A stretch of DNA of 64,000 nt from Methylobacterium frigidaeris. Lineage in GTDB: Bacteria > Pseudomonadota > Alphaproteobacteria > Rhizobiales > Beijerinckiaceae. Of this stretch, positions 1 through 7,960 are shown piece after piece. The stretch's first letter is position 1; the number at the start of each line of letters is the position of its first letter. The notes below the pieces were generated by a model, which was not told the origin of the DNA, ran no database searches, and was given only the letters and a program-made list of their open reading frames with translations. A program made the position numbers and the translations under genes. The stretch lies in assembly GCF_022179185.1 (NCBI RefSeq), contig NZ_BPQJ01000006.1, positions 124,001 to 188,000 of the forward strand, read 5' to 3'.

Positions 1-194
1 CCGATGCTCATCACCGCCCGGCAGCCCGGGCCGCTACGCCCTTTGAGAAGATCCCGCAGCCGCTCCGGATTGCCCCCGGCCCCCACCGTCGCCACGCCGG
101 GACCTGCGGCGAGCCGCGCCTCGCGGGCCAGGCCGGTCACGGCCAGGACGGGATGGGGCCCGTTCGGACCGGTGGTGTCCTCGACGACGATCAT
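1..194 (-). CDS. hpnG: Hopanoid-associated phosphorylase HpnG, N-terminal fragment (runs off the left edge)
   Basis: Translation leftward from the ATG at 194 gives 64 residues beginning MIVVEDTTGPNGPHP, followed by VLAVTGLAREARLAAGPGV and a glycine-rich turn (VGAGGNPERLRDLL), and stays open to the window edge. The VLAVTGL(x)REA opening and the later GAGG turn are typical of the nucleoside-phosphorylase-like HpnG proteins of hopanoid gene clusters. Those proteins release a base from adenosyl-hopane intermediates on the way to C35 hopanoids. The rest of the gene, and any hpn neighbours, would lie to the left of the window. The assignment rests on the N-terminus only; another member of the purine-phosphorylase or MTA/SAH nucleosidase superfamily is the main alternative. 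Confidence 0.55.
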   Translation of the reverse strand, partial: MIVVEDTTGPNGPHPVLAVTGLAREARLAAGPGVATVGAGGNPERLRDLLKGRSGPGCRAVMSI

Positions 195-321
195 GCGGGG
201 GGCTCGGTTGGGGGAGGGGGCGTGAAGTCCCCCTCATACCAGAGCCGGTGGGGCGGGCCTGTGGCGCCGGTGACACGGGGGAGAGGTGCTGCCGGACCTG
301 ACAGATCCGGCGGCAGGAGCG

Positions 322-1215
322 CTACGATTCCGGATCGGCCCGGGTCGAGAAGCGGTCGCGGGCGGTGAAGCGATCGGCCGGCAGGCCGGACGGCAGGGTG
401 CCGCGGTAGATCTCCCGCGAGAGGAACGAGCGCTCGATCTCGATCTGCTCCTCGTCGAGGTCGACGTACCAGCAGCGGCGCCGGGGCGACCAGCGGTAGT
501 TGCGGTCCTTGAGCCGGTCCTTGAGGGCGATCGGCGCGTCGGAGGCCCAGAGCCGCACGGTCGGCCGGCGCGCCGCCTCGAGGAGGGCGGCGAGCGCGAG
601 GCGCCCGGAGGCCCGCAGCGGGCGGGCGAGGATCGCCAGCAGCGCCTCGCAATCGTCGATCGCCCGGTGGCCGTTGTGGAAATGGCCGTGATCGGCGAGC
701 AGGTGGCCGAGGCGCATGCCCTCGTGCCCCTCGGCCCGCCAGGGGATCTGGTGGCAGGAGCAGGCCCAGTTGCGCGAGACGAAGATCGGCCAGCGGCGCT
801 CGCACATCTGCCGGTCGAAGCGGGCATTGTGGGCGATGACGACCCGGGCCTCGGCCGCGAGCCCCGCCACCGCCTCGTCGTCGATGCGCTGGCCGGCGAC
901 GTCCGCGTCGGTGATGCCGGTGAGGCGCACCACCGCCTCGGGGATCGGGCCGGAGGGCTGATGGAGCTGGTTGAACCGCTCCAGCACCCGGTAGATCCGG
1001 CCGCTGGCGCCGTACTCGAACTTGATGATGCCGAGCTCGATCACCTCGTCCGCAGTGACGTCGATGCCGGTGGTCTCGGTGTCGAGGATCAGCCCGACGA
1101 AGGTCGGCTCCTCGGGCGTCTCGGCCGGGGGCAGGAAGGGGACGAGGCGACGCAGCACCCGGTACTCGCCGGTGCGCTCCAGGATGGCGGCGATGTCGTC
1201 GAGCGCGTCGGTCAA
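322..1215 (-). CDS. DEDDh-family 3'-5' exonuclease (DnaQ-like) with C-terminal extension
   Basis: A 297-residue protein if the TTG at 1215 is the start; the frame stays open upstream to 1347, but that extension is low-complexity and unlike the family. Exo I is ILDTETTG (Asp45, Glu47), Exo II is AHNARFD (Asp134) and Exo III is HRAIDD (His183, Asp188), so the complete DEDDh metal-binding set is present. Enzymes of this type remove nucleotides from 3' ends and include DNA polymerase III epsilon and RNase T relatives. About 100 residues after the catalytic domain (RNYRWSPRRRCWYVDLDEE) form an extension seen in epsilon-like stand-alone exonucleases rather than in DnaQ itself, so a repair or turnover role is more likely than replicative proofreading. 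An intrinsic terminator on the same strand lies upstream at 1383-1411. Confidence 0.8.
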   Translation of the reverse strand: MTDALDDIAAILERTGEYRVLRRLVPFLPPAETPEEPTFVGLILDTETTGIDVTADEVIELGIIKFEYGASGRIYRVLERFNQLHQPSGPIPEAVVRLTGITDADVAGQRIDDEAVAGLAAEARVVIAHNARFDRQMCERRWPIFVSRNWACSCHQIPWRAEGHEGMRLGHLLADHGHFHNGHRAIDDCEALLAILARPLRASGRLALAALLEAARRPTVRLWASDAPIALKDRLKDRNYRWSPRRRCWYVDLDEEQIEIERSFLSREIYRGTLPSGLPADRFTARDRFSTRADPES

Positions 1216-1382
1216 GCGGCGGTCACCCTGGCCTAGAGCGGCCGCGCGACGGCGGCGTGTGTCGTTGCTTGGAGCCGGATTAAACCCGGCCCGGCCGCCG
1301 AGCCAAGAGCCCTGCCGCCACGCTCCACCGTATTCGCATCCGGCCAACGAAACTCGCCAGCCCCGGGCGAGACCCCAACGCG

Positions 1383-1411
1383 AAAAACCCCGCTGCCGTG
1401 AGGCAGCGGGG
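1383..1411 (-). terminator. Intrinsic terminator with no obvious upstream gene
   Basis: A perfect 10-bp stem (CCCCGCTGCC at 1388-1397 with GGCAGCGGGG at 1402-1411) closes a 4-nt loop. On the minus strand it is followed at once by five T residues (1383-1387), so it terminates leftward transcription. No convincing minus-strand gene lies between it and the divergent ada gene at 1690. It may end a small RNA or act as an attenuator ahead of the exonuclease gene. Confidence 0.65.
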
Positions 1412-1689
1412 AAGTCGAGGAGATCCGAGAGACGAGCGCCGCGCCGGCGAGGGAGGAAAGGGCCGGCGGGTGCGCCGGGCCGGCTCCGATGCCGCCCGAC
1501 TGGAAGCCCAACATCCCGTTGCTAGCCCGGTTTCCGGGGCGGCGCCGGAAACGCGTCCGGAGTAAACCTGCGGCAAGCCGAGGCCCGGAATTCGGCCGCA
1601 AGCGCCGGGATGCGCGAGGTGGCGGGCGGGGCGAGGGTGGCGCCATCGCCCCGCAGGGCAGCAAAGCCCGACAGGGAGGCAAGACGATC

Positions 1690-2784
1690 ATGCGCAATCC
1701 GGATTCCGACCTCGCGGCCATGGGCGGCGTCCCGCCGCTCGACACCGCCGCGTGCTTCGCCGCCATCGCCCGCCGCGACCGGGCGGCGGATGGCCGCTTC
1801 GTCTACGCGGTGCGCAGCACCGGCGTGTATTGCCGGCCGAGCTGCGCCGCCCGGCCCGCCCTCCCTAAGAATGTCAGCTTCCACCCGACCTGCGCGGCCG
1901 CGGAAGAGGCGGGCTTCCGGGCCTGCCGGCGCTGCCGGCCGAACGAGGCGAGCTTGGGCGAGCGCCAGACCGAGGCGGTGGCCCGGGCCTGCCGGATGAT
2001 CGACGCGGCGGAGACGCCGCCGGCGCTGGCCGACCTCGCGGCGACGGCGGGCTTGAGCCCGTACCATTTCCATCGGGTGTTCAAGCAGGTCACCGGGGTG
2101 ACGCCGCGGGCCTATGGCGCGGCGCGGCGCGCGGCGCGGGCGGCGGAGGGGTTGCGGCAGGCCGGGACGGTCACCGAGGCGATCTTCGACGCCGGCTACG
2201 GTGCGGCCAGCCGGTTCTACGCCGCGGCGCCGACGCGCCTCGGCATGACGCCCACGGCCTACCGGCGGGGCGGCGAGGGCGCGGCGATCCGTTTCGCGGT
2301 CGGCGCCTGCTCGCTCGGCCACGTCCTGGTGGCGGCGACGGAGACGGGACTCTGCGCGATCCTGCTCGGCGACGATCCCGACGCCCTGCTGCGCGACCTC
2401 CAGGACCGCTTCCCGAAGGCGGTGCTGACCGGGGGCGACCGCGATTTCGAGGCGGTGGTGGCACAGGTCGTCGGCCTGGTCGAAGCGCCCGGCATGTCCT
2501 CGACCCTGCCCCTCGACATCGGCGGCACCGCCTTCCAGCAGCGGGTCTGGCAGGCCTTGAGGGCGATCCCGCCGGGACGCACCGCGACCTACGCGGAGAT
2601 CGCGCAGGCGATCGGCGCGCCCTCGGCGGCCCGGGCGGTGGCGCTCGCCTGCGGCGCCAACGCGCTTGCGGTGGCGATCCCGTGCCACCGGGTGGTGCGG
2701 CAGGACGGCAGCCTCTCGGGCTATCGCTGGGGCGTCGCCCGCAAGCGCGCGCTGCTCGACCGGGAGCGGGCGGACAGCACCTGA
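1690..2784 (+). CDS. ada: Ada: bifunctional DNA alkylation-repair methyltransferase and transcriptional activator
   Basis: A 364-residue protein. The start is set by an AGGGAGGC ribosome-binding site about 9 nt before the ATG at 1690; the frame upstream of it looks non-coding. The N-terminal zinc domain has the Ada cysteine set Cys48, Cys52, Cys79 and Cys82, one of which accepts methyl groups from phosphotriesters in the family. A central AraC-type helix-turn-helix spans roughly residues 95-190 (LADLAATAGLSPYHFHRVFK). The C-terminal O6-methylguanine methyltransferase domain carries the active-site motif IPCHRVV (Cys332). In the family, methylation of the N-terminal cysteine turns the protein into an activator of its own gene and other adaptive-response genes. 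No alkA or alkB gene is adjacent. Confidence 0.93.
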   Translation: MRNPDSDLAAMGGVPPLDTAACFAAIARRDRAADGRFVYAVRSTGVYCRPSCAARPALPKNVSFHPTCAAAEEAGFRACRRCRPNEASLGERQTEAVARACRMIDAAETPPALADLAATAGLSPYHFHRVFKQVTGVTPRAYGAARRAARAAEGLRQAGTVTEAIFDAGYGAASRFYAAAPTRLGMTPTAYRRGGEGAAIRFAVGACSLGHVLVAATETGLCAILLGDDPDALLRDLQDRFPKAVLTGGDRDFEAVVAQVVGLVEAPGMSSTLPLDIGGTAFQQRVWQALRAIPPGRTATYAEIAQAIGAPSAARAVALACGANALAVAIPCHRVVRQDGSLSGYRWGVARKRALLDRERADST

Positions 2785-2906
2785 CGAAATCTGTCTCTCC
2801 TCACGGAACTTTCGCGCCAGGGAAAGGCTGTGGGGCCGAAGGAGTGTCTGGCTTCGCCCAGCGCATCACCCGGCGCGGCGAAGCATACATCCATGGATCT
2901 CCCACG

Positions 2907-3221
2907 ATGTCTCGGGCTGCTGCTCCGGTCGCCGTCGGATCGACGATCGCCGGCACCTTGCCGGTGGCGGCCCGGAACCTGGCAATCTTCCAGACCGATG
3001 GTCCGGCGGCCGAATCGACCGAGACGTTCCGGGCCGAGGCGCTGTGCAGCGACGCCGATACCAACGACCCGGCCACGCCGGGCCGCCGCGTCGCCCTCGA
3101 TCCGGTGCGCGAGCAGCGCCTGTCGGATCGCGACACGGACGGCGATTCGCTGTTCCGACGGCCAGCGCCTCGAGCCGGACGGCCCTCCGGCTCGGGCAGC
3201 CCGCAGCACGGAACGGCTTAA
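2907..3221 (+). CDS. Hypothetical 104-residue protein
   Basis: The frame from the ATG at 2907 encodes an alanine-rich opening (MSRAAAPVAVGSTIAG) and then a hydrophilic, acidic and arginine-rich tail (TDGPAAESTETFRAEALCSD, later DRDTDGDSLF). I do not recognise a family. The codon pattern is compatible with coding, but the ribosome-binding site is weak and several overlapping frames are open here, as is usual at this GC content. It lies between ada and a small membrane protein on the same strand. It may not be a gene. Confidence 0.3.
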   Translation: MSRAAAPVAVGSTIAGTLPVAARNLAIFQTDGPAAESTETFRAEALCSDADTNDPATPGRRVALDPVREQRLSDRDTDGDSLFRRPAPRAGRPSGSGSPQHGTA

Positions 3222-3371
3222 TCCTTCCCTTAAGGAAGACGCGACGGAATTTGCGCCGGCCACGGATCGACGGACCGGCACCGGCGTTCTTCCATGGCTC
3301 CCTGCCGCAAAGGTTGCGGCCGGAACGAGAGCAACACCAACGCGCGAGCCTCCCTCTTGGAGCGCAACCCC

Positions 3372-3587
3372 ATGTCGTGCCGCCACAACGCCGTCGCTCC
3401 CCTGCCGCACCTGATCGCGACGGCGCCGTCGCACCTGCGCAAGTGGCGCCGCTTCCCCAAGACCCTGCCGCAGGCGGCCAACGACAATGTCCGCCCGGGC
3501 AGCGCCGCCGAGGCCGGCCTGTGGGCAGCGGCTCTGGGCGCTGCCGCCACGATGGTGGCGGTGCTGCTCGTCGGGATGATCGTGTGA
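3372..3587 (+). CDS. Small single-pass membrane protein with an AANDN motif
   Basis: A 71-residue protein starting at the ATG at 3372, preceded by GGAG at a good distance (3358-3361); an earlier in-frame ATG at 3294 lacks such a site. The N-terminal half is basic (LRKWRRFPKTL) and is followed by QAANDNVRPG and one C-terminal hydrophobic helix (about residues 50-70, AALGAAATMVAVLLVGMIV). Short proteins carrying an 'A-N-D-N' motif are common and uncharacterised in Hyphomicrobiales; that is from memory, not a search. With a basic segment before a C-terminal helix the N-terminus should stay in the cytoplasm. Function unknown. Confidence 0.6.
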   Translation: MSCRHNAVAPLPHLIATAPSHLRKWRRFPKTLPQAANDNVRPGSAAEAGLWAAALGAAATMVAVLLVGMIV

Positions 3588-3614
3588 GGCGAACGATCGC
3601 GTGAGGCTGTCGCC

Positions 3615-4331
3615 TCAGCGACCCGTCTTCTGCCGCCAGGCGGCGAAATCGGCCTTCGCTTGGTCGTCGATCAGCGGGTAGAGGCCGATCACGCCGCGGC
3701 CGTTCTGGACTTCCTCCAGCACGAAATCCTCGAACACGGTCATCTCGGCGGCTTCCGCCGCGATCTCGTCGGCGAGTTCCGCCGGAATGACGATCACGCC
3801 CTCGGCATCGCCCACCACCACGTCCCCGGGAAAGACCGCGACGTCGCCGCAGCCGATCGGCACGTTGATGTCGAGGGCCTGATGCAGGGTCAGGTTAGTC
3901 GGGGCGGAGGGGCGGTTGTGGTAGGCCGGGAAGGGCAGGGCGCCGATCTCGGGCGAATCGCGAAAGCCGCCATCGGTGACGACGCCGGCGGCGCCGCGCT
4001 TCATCAGCCGCGTCACCAGGATCGCGCCGGCGGAGGCCGCGCGCGGGTTCTTGCGGCTGTCCATCACCAGCACCGCGCCCTCCGGGCACTGGTCGACGGC
4101 GACGCGTTGCGGGTGGCCGGGATCGCGGAACACCGCGAGCGTGTTCAGGTCCTCCCGGGCCGGAATGTAGCGCAAAGTGTAGGCCTCGCCGACCATCGTC
4201 CCGGCATTCGGGTTGAGGGGGCGCACGTCCTGGATGAACTGGTTGCGCAGGCCGCGCTTGAACAGGGCGGTGGCCAGGGTCGCGGTGCTGACGGTCTTCA
4301 GCGTCGCGCGGGTCTCGGGGCTCAGGGGCAT
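3615..4331 (-). CDS. RraA-family protein (HMG/CHA-type aldolase or ribonuclease E inhibitor-like)
   Basis: A 238-residue protein from the ATG at 4331, which has a GGAGAG site just upstream; the longer frame adds a proline-rich stretch unlikely to be real. The family signature is clear: STATLATALFKRGLRN near the N-terminus, VDQCPEGAVLVMD in the middle, and the metal/substrate region GAAGVVTDGGFRDSPEI, where the Asp binds the divalent metal. Relatives include 4-hydroxy-4-methyl-2-oxoglutarate/4-carboxy-4-hydroxy-2-oxoadipate aldolases and oxaloacetate decarboxylases. This longer type with a C-terminal helix (FEDFVLEEVQNGRG) is usually catabolic rather than an RNase E regulator. An AT-rich palindrome upstream (4493-4506) may be its operator. 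The substrate cannot be told from the sequence. Confidence 0.75.
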   Translation of the reverse strand: MPLSPETRATLKTVSTATLATALFKRGLRNQFIQDVRPLNPNAGTMVGEAYTLRYIPAREDLNTLAVFRDPGHPQRVAVDQCPEGAVLVMDSRKNPRAASAGAILVTRLMKRGAAGVVTDGGFRDSPEIGALPFPAYHNRPSAPTNLTLHQALDINVPIGCGDVAVFPGDVVVGDAEGVIVIPAELADEIAAEAAEMTVFEDFVLEEVQNGRGVIGLYPLIDDQAKADFAAWRQKTGR

Positions 4332-4492
4332 CGGGGCTCTCCGGTCGGGGGGCCAAGGCCGTGGGCGAGGGGGGAGCACCGCGGGGCATGGGAGGCCGTG
4401 CCGCCCCGCCCGCCACCGATCCTCCCCGCCACCCGGACGGCTTCGCCGCTCCGCGGCCGCCCAGCGGGCAGCCTGTGACGCCGCATTGAAGC

Positions 4493-4506
4493 ACTAATAT
4501 TTTAGT
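4493..4506. promoter_or_regulatory. AT-rich palindrome upstream of the RraA-family gene
   Basis: ACTAA (4493-4497) and TTAGT (4502-4506) are perfect inverted arms around TATT, inside a roughly 20-bp AT-rich island in otherwise very GC-rich DNA. It lies about 160 bp upstream of the RraA-family start. The size and symmetry suit a GntR- or MarR-type repressor site, but no regulator gene is adjacent, so this is a candidate only. Confidence 0.3.
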
Positions 4507-4541
4507 ACATCAACCGGGTTCTCGGAGCATTACGCCATCGT

Positions 4542-4569
4542 GACCCTCCCCCCTCCGCGGGGGAGGGTC
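4542..4569. repeat. Short palindromic GC-rich repeat, solo arm of the 47.9-kb element
   Basis: GACCCTCCCCC and GGGGGAGGGTC pair around a short CTCCGC core. The sequence is nearly the same as each 28-bp terminal arm of the element at 47912-48081, so this looks like a solo or decayed copy. It lies between the RraA-family gene and the convergent side of the secreted-protein gene. Confidence 0.55.
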
Positions 4570-4620
4570 GAGCCGGCGCCCAGTCCGGAGATGGATCGAG
4601 CTCTCGGTCGAGCCCCGACC

Positions 4621-5127
4621 TCACCTCTTGCGCGGCGCCGGCGGTGGAGCCGGAGGCTCGTCGCCGCCCTCGTCGGCCTCGCCACCGCCGATGGTCGACT
4701 TGAGGGCGAAGGCGACGAGGGGGCTCGCGACGTCGACCAATTCGGCCTTGGTCAGTCCGTCCTTCGGGTCGAAGGTGCCGACGAGCATCACGGTGCGGTT
4801 CTCGGTCTTGGCGAGGTCGAGCCCCTCGCCCGACACCGCCATCGGCTTGCCGGCGATCTCGTCGGCCTTGCGGTCATTGGTGAACAGCACCGTGACCTTG
4901 CCGTTCTTGACCACGCCGACGTAGCAGGTCTCCTCCGGGGTGCGGCAGGGGAACAGCATCGCGGCGGCCGGGTCGGGCTGCGGCGCGGGCGCCTCCTTGG
5001 GCGGTGGACCTTTCGGCGGCCCCTTCGGAGCCGGCTGGGCAGCCACCGGGGCGGCGGCCGTGAGCGCGAGCAGCGCGAGAGCGAGGGCGCGGCGCGACGA
5101 TCTCGGTTCCAAGAATCTCGTCTCCAA
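4621..5127 (-). CDS. Secreted or periplasmic proline-rich hypothetical protein
   Basis: A 168-residue protein starting at a TTG (5127) preceded by AGGAGA; a second TTG six codons in also has a GGAG site. Residues 1-30 form a signal peptide (RRALALALLALTAAAPVAAQ, cleavage after AxA). A Pro/Lys/Gly-rich linker follows, then a compact domain with two cysteines (FPCRTPEETC) and VGVVKNGKVTVLFTND, and a Pro-rich C-terminus. The domain is not one I can name. The gene lies 80 bp downstream of the double-ATPase transporter gene on the same strand and may be the last gene of that transcript. Confidence 0.65.
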   Translation of the reverse strand: METRFLEPRSSRRALALALLALTAAAPVAAQPAPKGPPKGPPPKEAPAPQPDPAAAMLFPCRTPEETCYVGVVKNGKVTVLFTNDRKADEIAGKPMAVSGEGLDLAKTENRTVMLVGTFDPKDGLTKAELVDVASPLVAFALKSTIGGGEADEGGDEPPAPPPAPRKR

Positions 5128-5207
5128 GGGTCCGGTCTCCTGGGAAGTGCCCTATCGGAAGGCGCGAAGTGGCGCGGCCGCAGGGGGCGTTCAAGGCTCG
5201 GGGCGGC

Positions 5208-6836
5208 TCACGCCTGCGCGAGCCCGCCATCGAGGTCGGCCGCGGCAACGAGCGCCCGCGTATAGGCCTCGCGCGGGCGCTCCAGCACGCAGGGCGTCGG
5301 GCCGCGCTCGACCTCGCGGCCGTGGCGCAGCACCAGCACCGTGTCGGCGAGCGCGCGGACCACCGCGAGGTCGTGGGAGATGAACAGGTAGGCGAGGCCG
5401 TGCGCCGCCTGCAGGTCGCGCAGCAGGGCGACGATGTCGCGCTGCACCGTGCGGTCGAGGGCGGAGGTCGGCTCGTCGAGGACGACGAGGCGCGGCCGCA
5501 GGATCATCGCCCGGGCGATGGCGATGCGCTGGCGCTGGCCTCCCGAGAAGGCGTGCGGGAAGCGGTGCCGCGAGGCCGGATCGAGACGCACCTCGCAGAA
5601 CGCCTCGGCCGCCCGCGCGTCGCGCGAAGCGGCATTCAGGTGGGGCTCGTGAACCCGCAAGCCCTCGGTGACGATCTCGCCGGCGGTGAGGCGGGGCGAG
5701 AGCGAGCCCATCGGGTCCTGGAACACCGGCTGGAAACCCCGGCGCAGGGGGCGCAGGGCGGCGCGGTCGAGCCGCGTGAGGTCGCGGTCCTCGAACCGCA
5801 CCAGGCCGTGGGCGGCGGGTTCGAGGCGGACGAGCGCCCGGCCGAGGCTCGACTTGCCCGAGCCCGATTCGCCGACGACCCCGATCGTCTGGCCCGCCCG
5901 CACGGTCAGGTCAATGTCCGCGACGGCGAGCCGCGGGGCTTCCGCCCGCAGGAAGCGCCGCCGGCCCGGATAGGCGACCGCCACGCCCCGCGCCTCCAGC
6001 ACCACGGGGGCGCCCTCCGGCACCGGCCCCTTTCGGCCGGCGGGCTCGGCGGCGAGGAGGTTGCGGGTCTCGGGCGCCTGGGGATCACGGAACAGCCGCT
6101 CGGTCGGCCCGGCCTCGACGAGGCGGCCAGCGCGGAGCACGGCCGTGCGCTCGGCGATGCGGCGCACCAGCCGCAGGTCATGGGTGATGAAGAGGAGCGC
6201 GAGGCCGAGGCGCGCCTTGAGGTCGGCGAGCAGGGCCAGGATCTGCGCCTGCACGGTGACGTCGAGGGCCGTGGTCGGCTCGTCGGCGATCAGGAGGTCG
6301 GGCTCGCAGGCGAGCGCCATGGCGATCATCACCCGCTGGCGCTCGCCGCCCGAGAGTTCGTGCGGGTAGGCCGAGAGGCGCGAGGCCGCGTCGCGCAATC
6401 CGACGAGGCCCAGCAGCTCGCGCGCCCGCGCCATGGCCTGGCGCCGATTCAGGCCGCGATGGGCCCGGAGCGGCAGGGCGATCTGGTGGCCGATCGAGAA
6501 GAGCGGGTCGAGGGCGGTCATCGGCTCCTGGAACACCAGGCCGATGCGGGCGCCGCGGATCCGGTCGAGGGCGGGGCGGGAGAGGGCCGTCAGCTCGGTC
6601 CCGTCGAAGCGCACGGAGCCCGCCACTTGCGCCTGCTGCGGCAGCAGGCCCATTACGGCGAGGGCGACCTGGCTCTTGCCCGAGCCCGATTCGCCGACGA
6701 GGGCCAGGGTCTCGCCGCGGGCGAGGTCGAGGTCGAGGCCGTCGAGCGCCGTCACGCCGGCCTGCGGGTACCGCACGCCGAGGCCGCGCAGGGACAGGAG
6801 GCTCGTGCTCCCTGGATTCACGCTCCCTGGGTTCAC
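5208..6836 (-). CDS. Peptide-type ABC transporter, fused double ATP-binding protein (OppD-OppF/YejF-like)
   Basis: 542 residues with two complete nucleotide-binding domains in one chain. The first has Walker A GESGSGKS (about residues 48-55), signature LSGGERQRV and [13 protein letters not shown]; the second has Walker A GESGSGKS, signature FSGGQRQRI and [13 protein letters not shown]. Each domain ends in the region typical of Opp/Dpp ATPases. The chosen GTG start at 6836 overlaps the stop of the upstream permease (GTGA). A second GTG at 6821 begins an almost identical 15-bp repeat unit and is an alternative start. It powers the two permeases encoded upstream. Confidence 0.9.
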   Translation of the reverse strand: MNPGSVNPGSTSLLSLRGLGVRYPQAGVTALDGLDLDLARGETLALVGESGSGKSQVALAVMGLLPQQAQVAGSVRFDGTELTALSRPALDRIRGARIGLVFQEPMTALDPLFSIGHQIALPLRAHRGLNRRQAMARARELLGLVGLRDAASRLSAYPHELSGGERQRVMIAMALACEPDLLIADEPTTALDVTVQAQILALLADLKARLGLALLFITHDLRLVRRIAERTAVLRAGRLVEAGPTERLFRDPQAPETRNLLAAEPAGRKGPVPEGAPVVLEARGVAVAYPGRRRFLRAEAPRLAVADIDLTVRAGQTIGVVGESGSGKSSLGRALVRLEPAAHGLVRFEDRDLTRLDRAALRPLRRGFQPVFQDPMGSLSPRLTAGEIVTEGLRVHEPHLNAASRDARAAEAFCEVRLDPASRHRFPHAFSGGQRQRIAIARAMILRPRLVVLDEPTSALDRTVQRDIVALLRDLQAAHGLAYLFISHDLAVVRALADTVLVLRHGREVERGPTPCVLERPREAYTRALVAAADLDGGLAQA

Positions 6837-7960
6837 GCGCCCTCCCGCGGGTCGAGGGCATCGCGCAGGCGCTCGGCCAGAAGCGTCAGGGCGACGAGGG
6901 TGGCGACCAGGAACGCGGCCGGGACGACGAGCATCCACGGCGCGGTCTCGAGGCTGCGGGCACCGTCGGCGATCAGCACGCCCCAGCTCGTCGCCGGCTC
7001 CTGCACGCCGAGTCCCAGGAACGAGAGGAAGCTCTCGAGCAGGATCACCCGGGGCACCATCAGGGCCGCGAAGGCGACGACGGGCCCGAGCAGGTTCGGC
7101 ACCACGTGCCGGCGCAGGATCGCCGCCGTCGAGAGGCCGAGCGCCTCCGCGGCGCGGACGTAGTCGCGCCGGCGGATTCCTTGCGCCTCCGCCCGGACAA
7201 TGCGGGCCATGTCGAGCCATTCGACGGCGCCGACCGCGACGAAGATCAGCGCCACCGAGCGCCCGAAGAACACCACCAGCATGATGACGAAGAACACGAA
7301 GGGCAGGGAGTACAGGATGTCGACGAGGCGCATCATCGCCGCATCGACCCGTCCGCCGAGCGTGCCGGCGAGCGCCCCGTAGATCACCCCGATGCCGAGC
7401 GCCACCGCGGTCGCCAGCAACCCGAGCGCCAGGGACAGGCGCCCGGCGACGAGGGTGCGGGTGAGGAGGTCGCGGCCGAGCGTGTCGGTGCCGGCGAGGA
7501 AGCGCAAGGAGCGCAGCGGCGCCTCGACGGCGAGGCGCCGCCCGTCCTCGGAACGGCCGAGGATGCGGGCCTCCCCGAAGGTGTCGGAGCGGGAGAAGAA
7601 GGTCAGCACCCTGCTGTCCACCGGCTTGTCGGAGGCCAGCGTCAGGCGGACCGCATCGCCCGTGACCGCGACGTCCTCGGCACGCACCCGCATGCGGAAG
7701 GCGAGCCGGTCGAGGGCCGGGCGGACCGAAGCCGGCTTCGGGTAGAGCGCGAGCGAGGGCGGGGTGCCGGGATAATCGTAGTAGAGCCGGTCGTAGGGGT
7801 GGCCGGTGACGAACGGGCCGACGAGGCAGGCGAGCGCCACGAGGAGCAGCAATGCCGCGCTCGCCCGCGCGAGGCGGTCGCCGACGAGGCGCCGGCGGGC
7901 GCGGGCGAGGAGCGAGGCCTCGGCCCAGGCGAGGGGGTGGCTTGCCGCTGACTGGCTCAC
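6833..7960 (-). CDS. Peptide-type ABC transporter permease (OppC/DppC-like)
   Basis: 375 residues from a GTG at 7960 that overlaps the stop of the upstream permease by GTGA. A first membrane helix (ASAALLLLVALACLVGPFV) is followed by an unusually long periplasmic region of about 110 residues, then the conserved core beginning FLAGTDTLGRDLLTRTL and helices carrying the BPD_transp_1 fold. The coupling motif EALGLSTAAILRRHVVPNLL is the EAA loop that contacts the ATPase. OppC and DppC are usually about 300 residues; the extra length lies in the first periplasmic segment, as in YejE-type permeases. It pairs with the OppB-like protein next to it. Confidence 0.88.
   Translation of the reverse strand: MSQSAASHPLAWAEASLLARARRRLVGDRLARASAALLLLVALACLVGPFVTGHPYDRLYYDYPGTPPSLALYPKPASVRPALDRLAFRMRVRAEDVAVTGDAVRLTLASDKPVDSRVLTFFSRSDTFGEARILGRSEDGRRLAVEAPLRSLRFLAGTDTLGRDLLTRTLVAGRLSLALGLLATAVALGIGVIYGALAGTLGGRVDAAMMRLVDILYSLPFVFFVIMLVVFFGRSVALIFVAVGAVEWLDMARIVRAEAQGIRRRDYVRAAEALGLSTAAILRRHVVPNLLGPVVAFAALMVPRVILLESFLSFLGLGVQEPATSWGVLIADGARSLETAPWMLVVPAAFLVATLVALTLLAERLRDALDPREGA

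Noticed and set aside
286..1236. 316-codon frame antisense to the exonuclease
   Set aside because: The exonuclease strand has all catalytic motifs, while this frame is typical antisense sequence.
3213..3230. CTTCCCTTAAGGAAG as a regulatory palindrome
   Set aside because: The two arms do not align symmetrically without an offset, and no gene start lies at a suitable distance.
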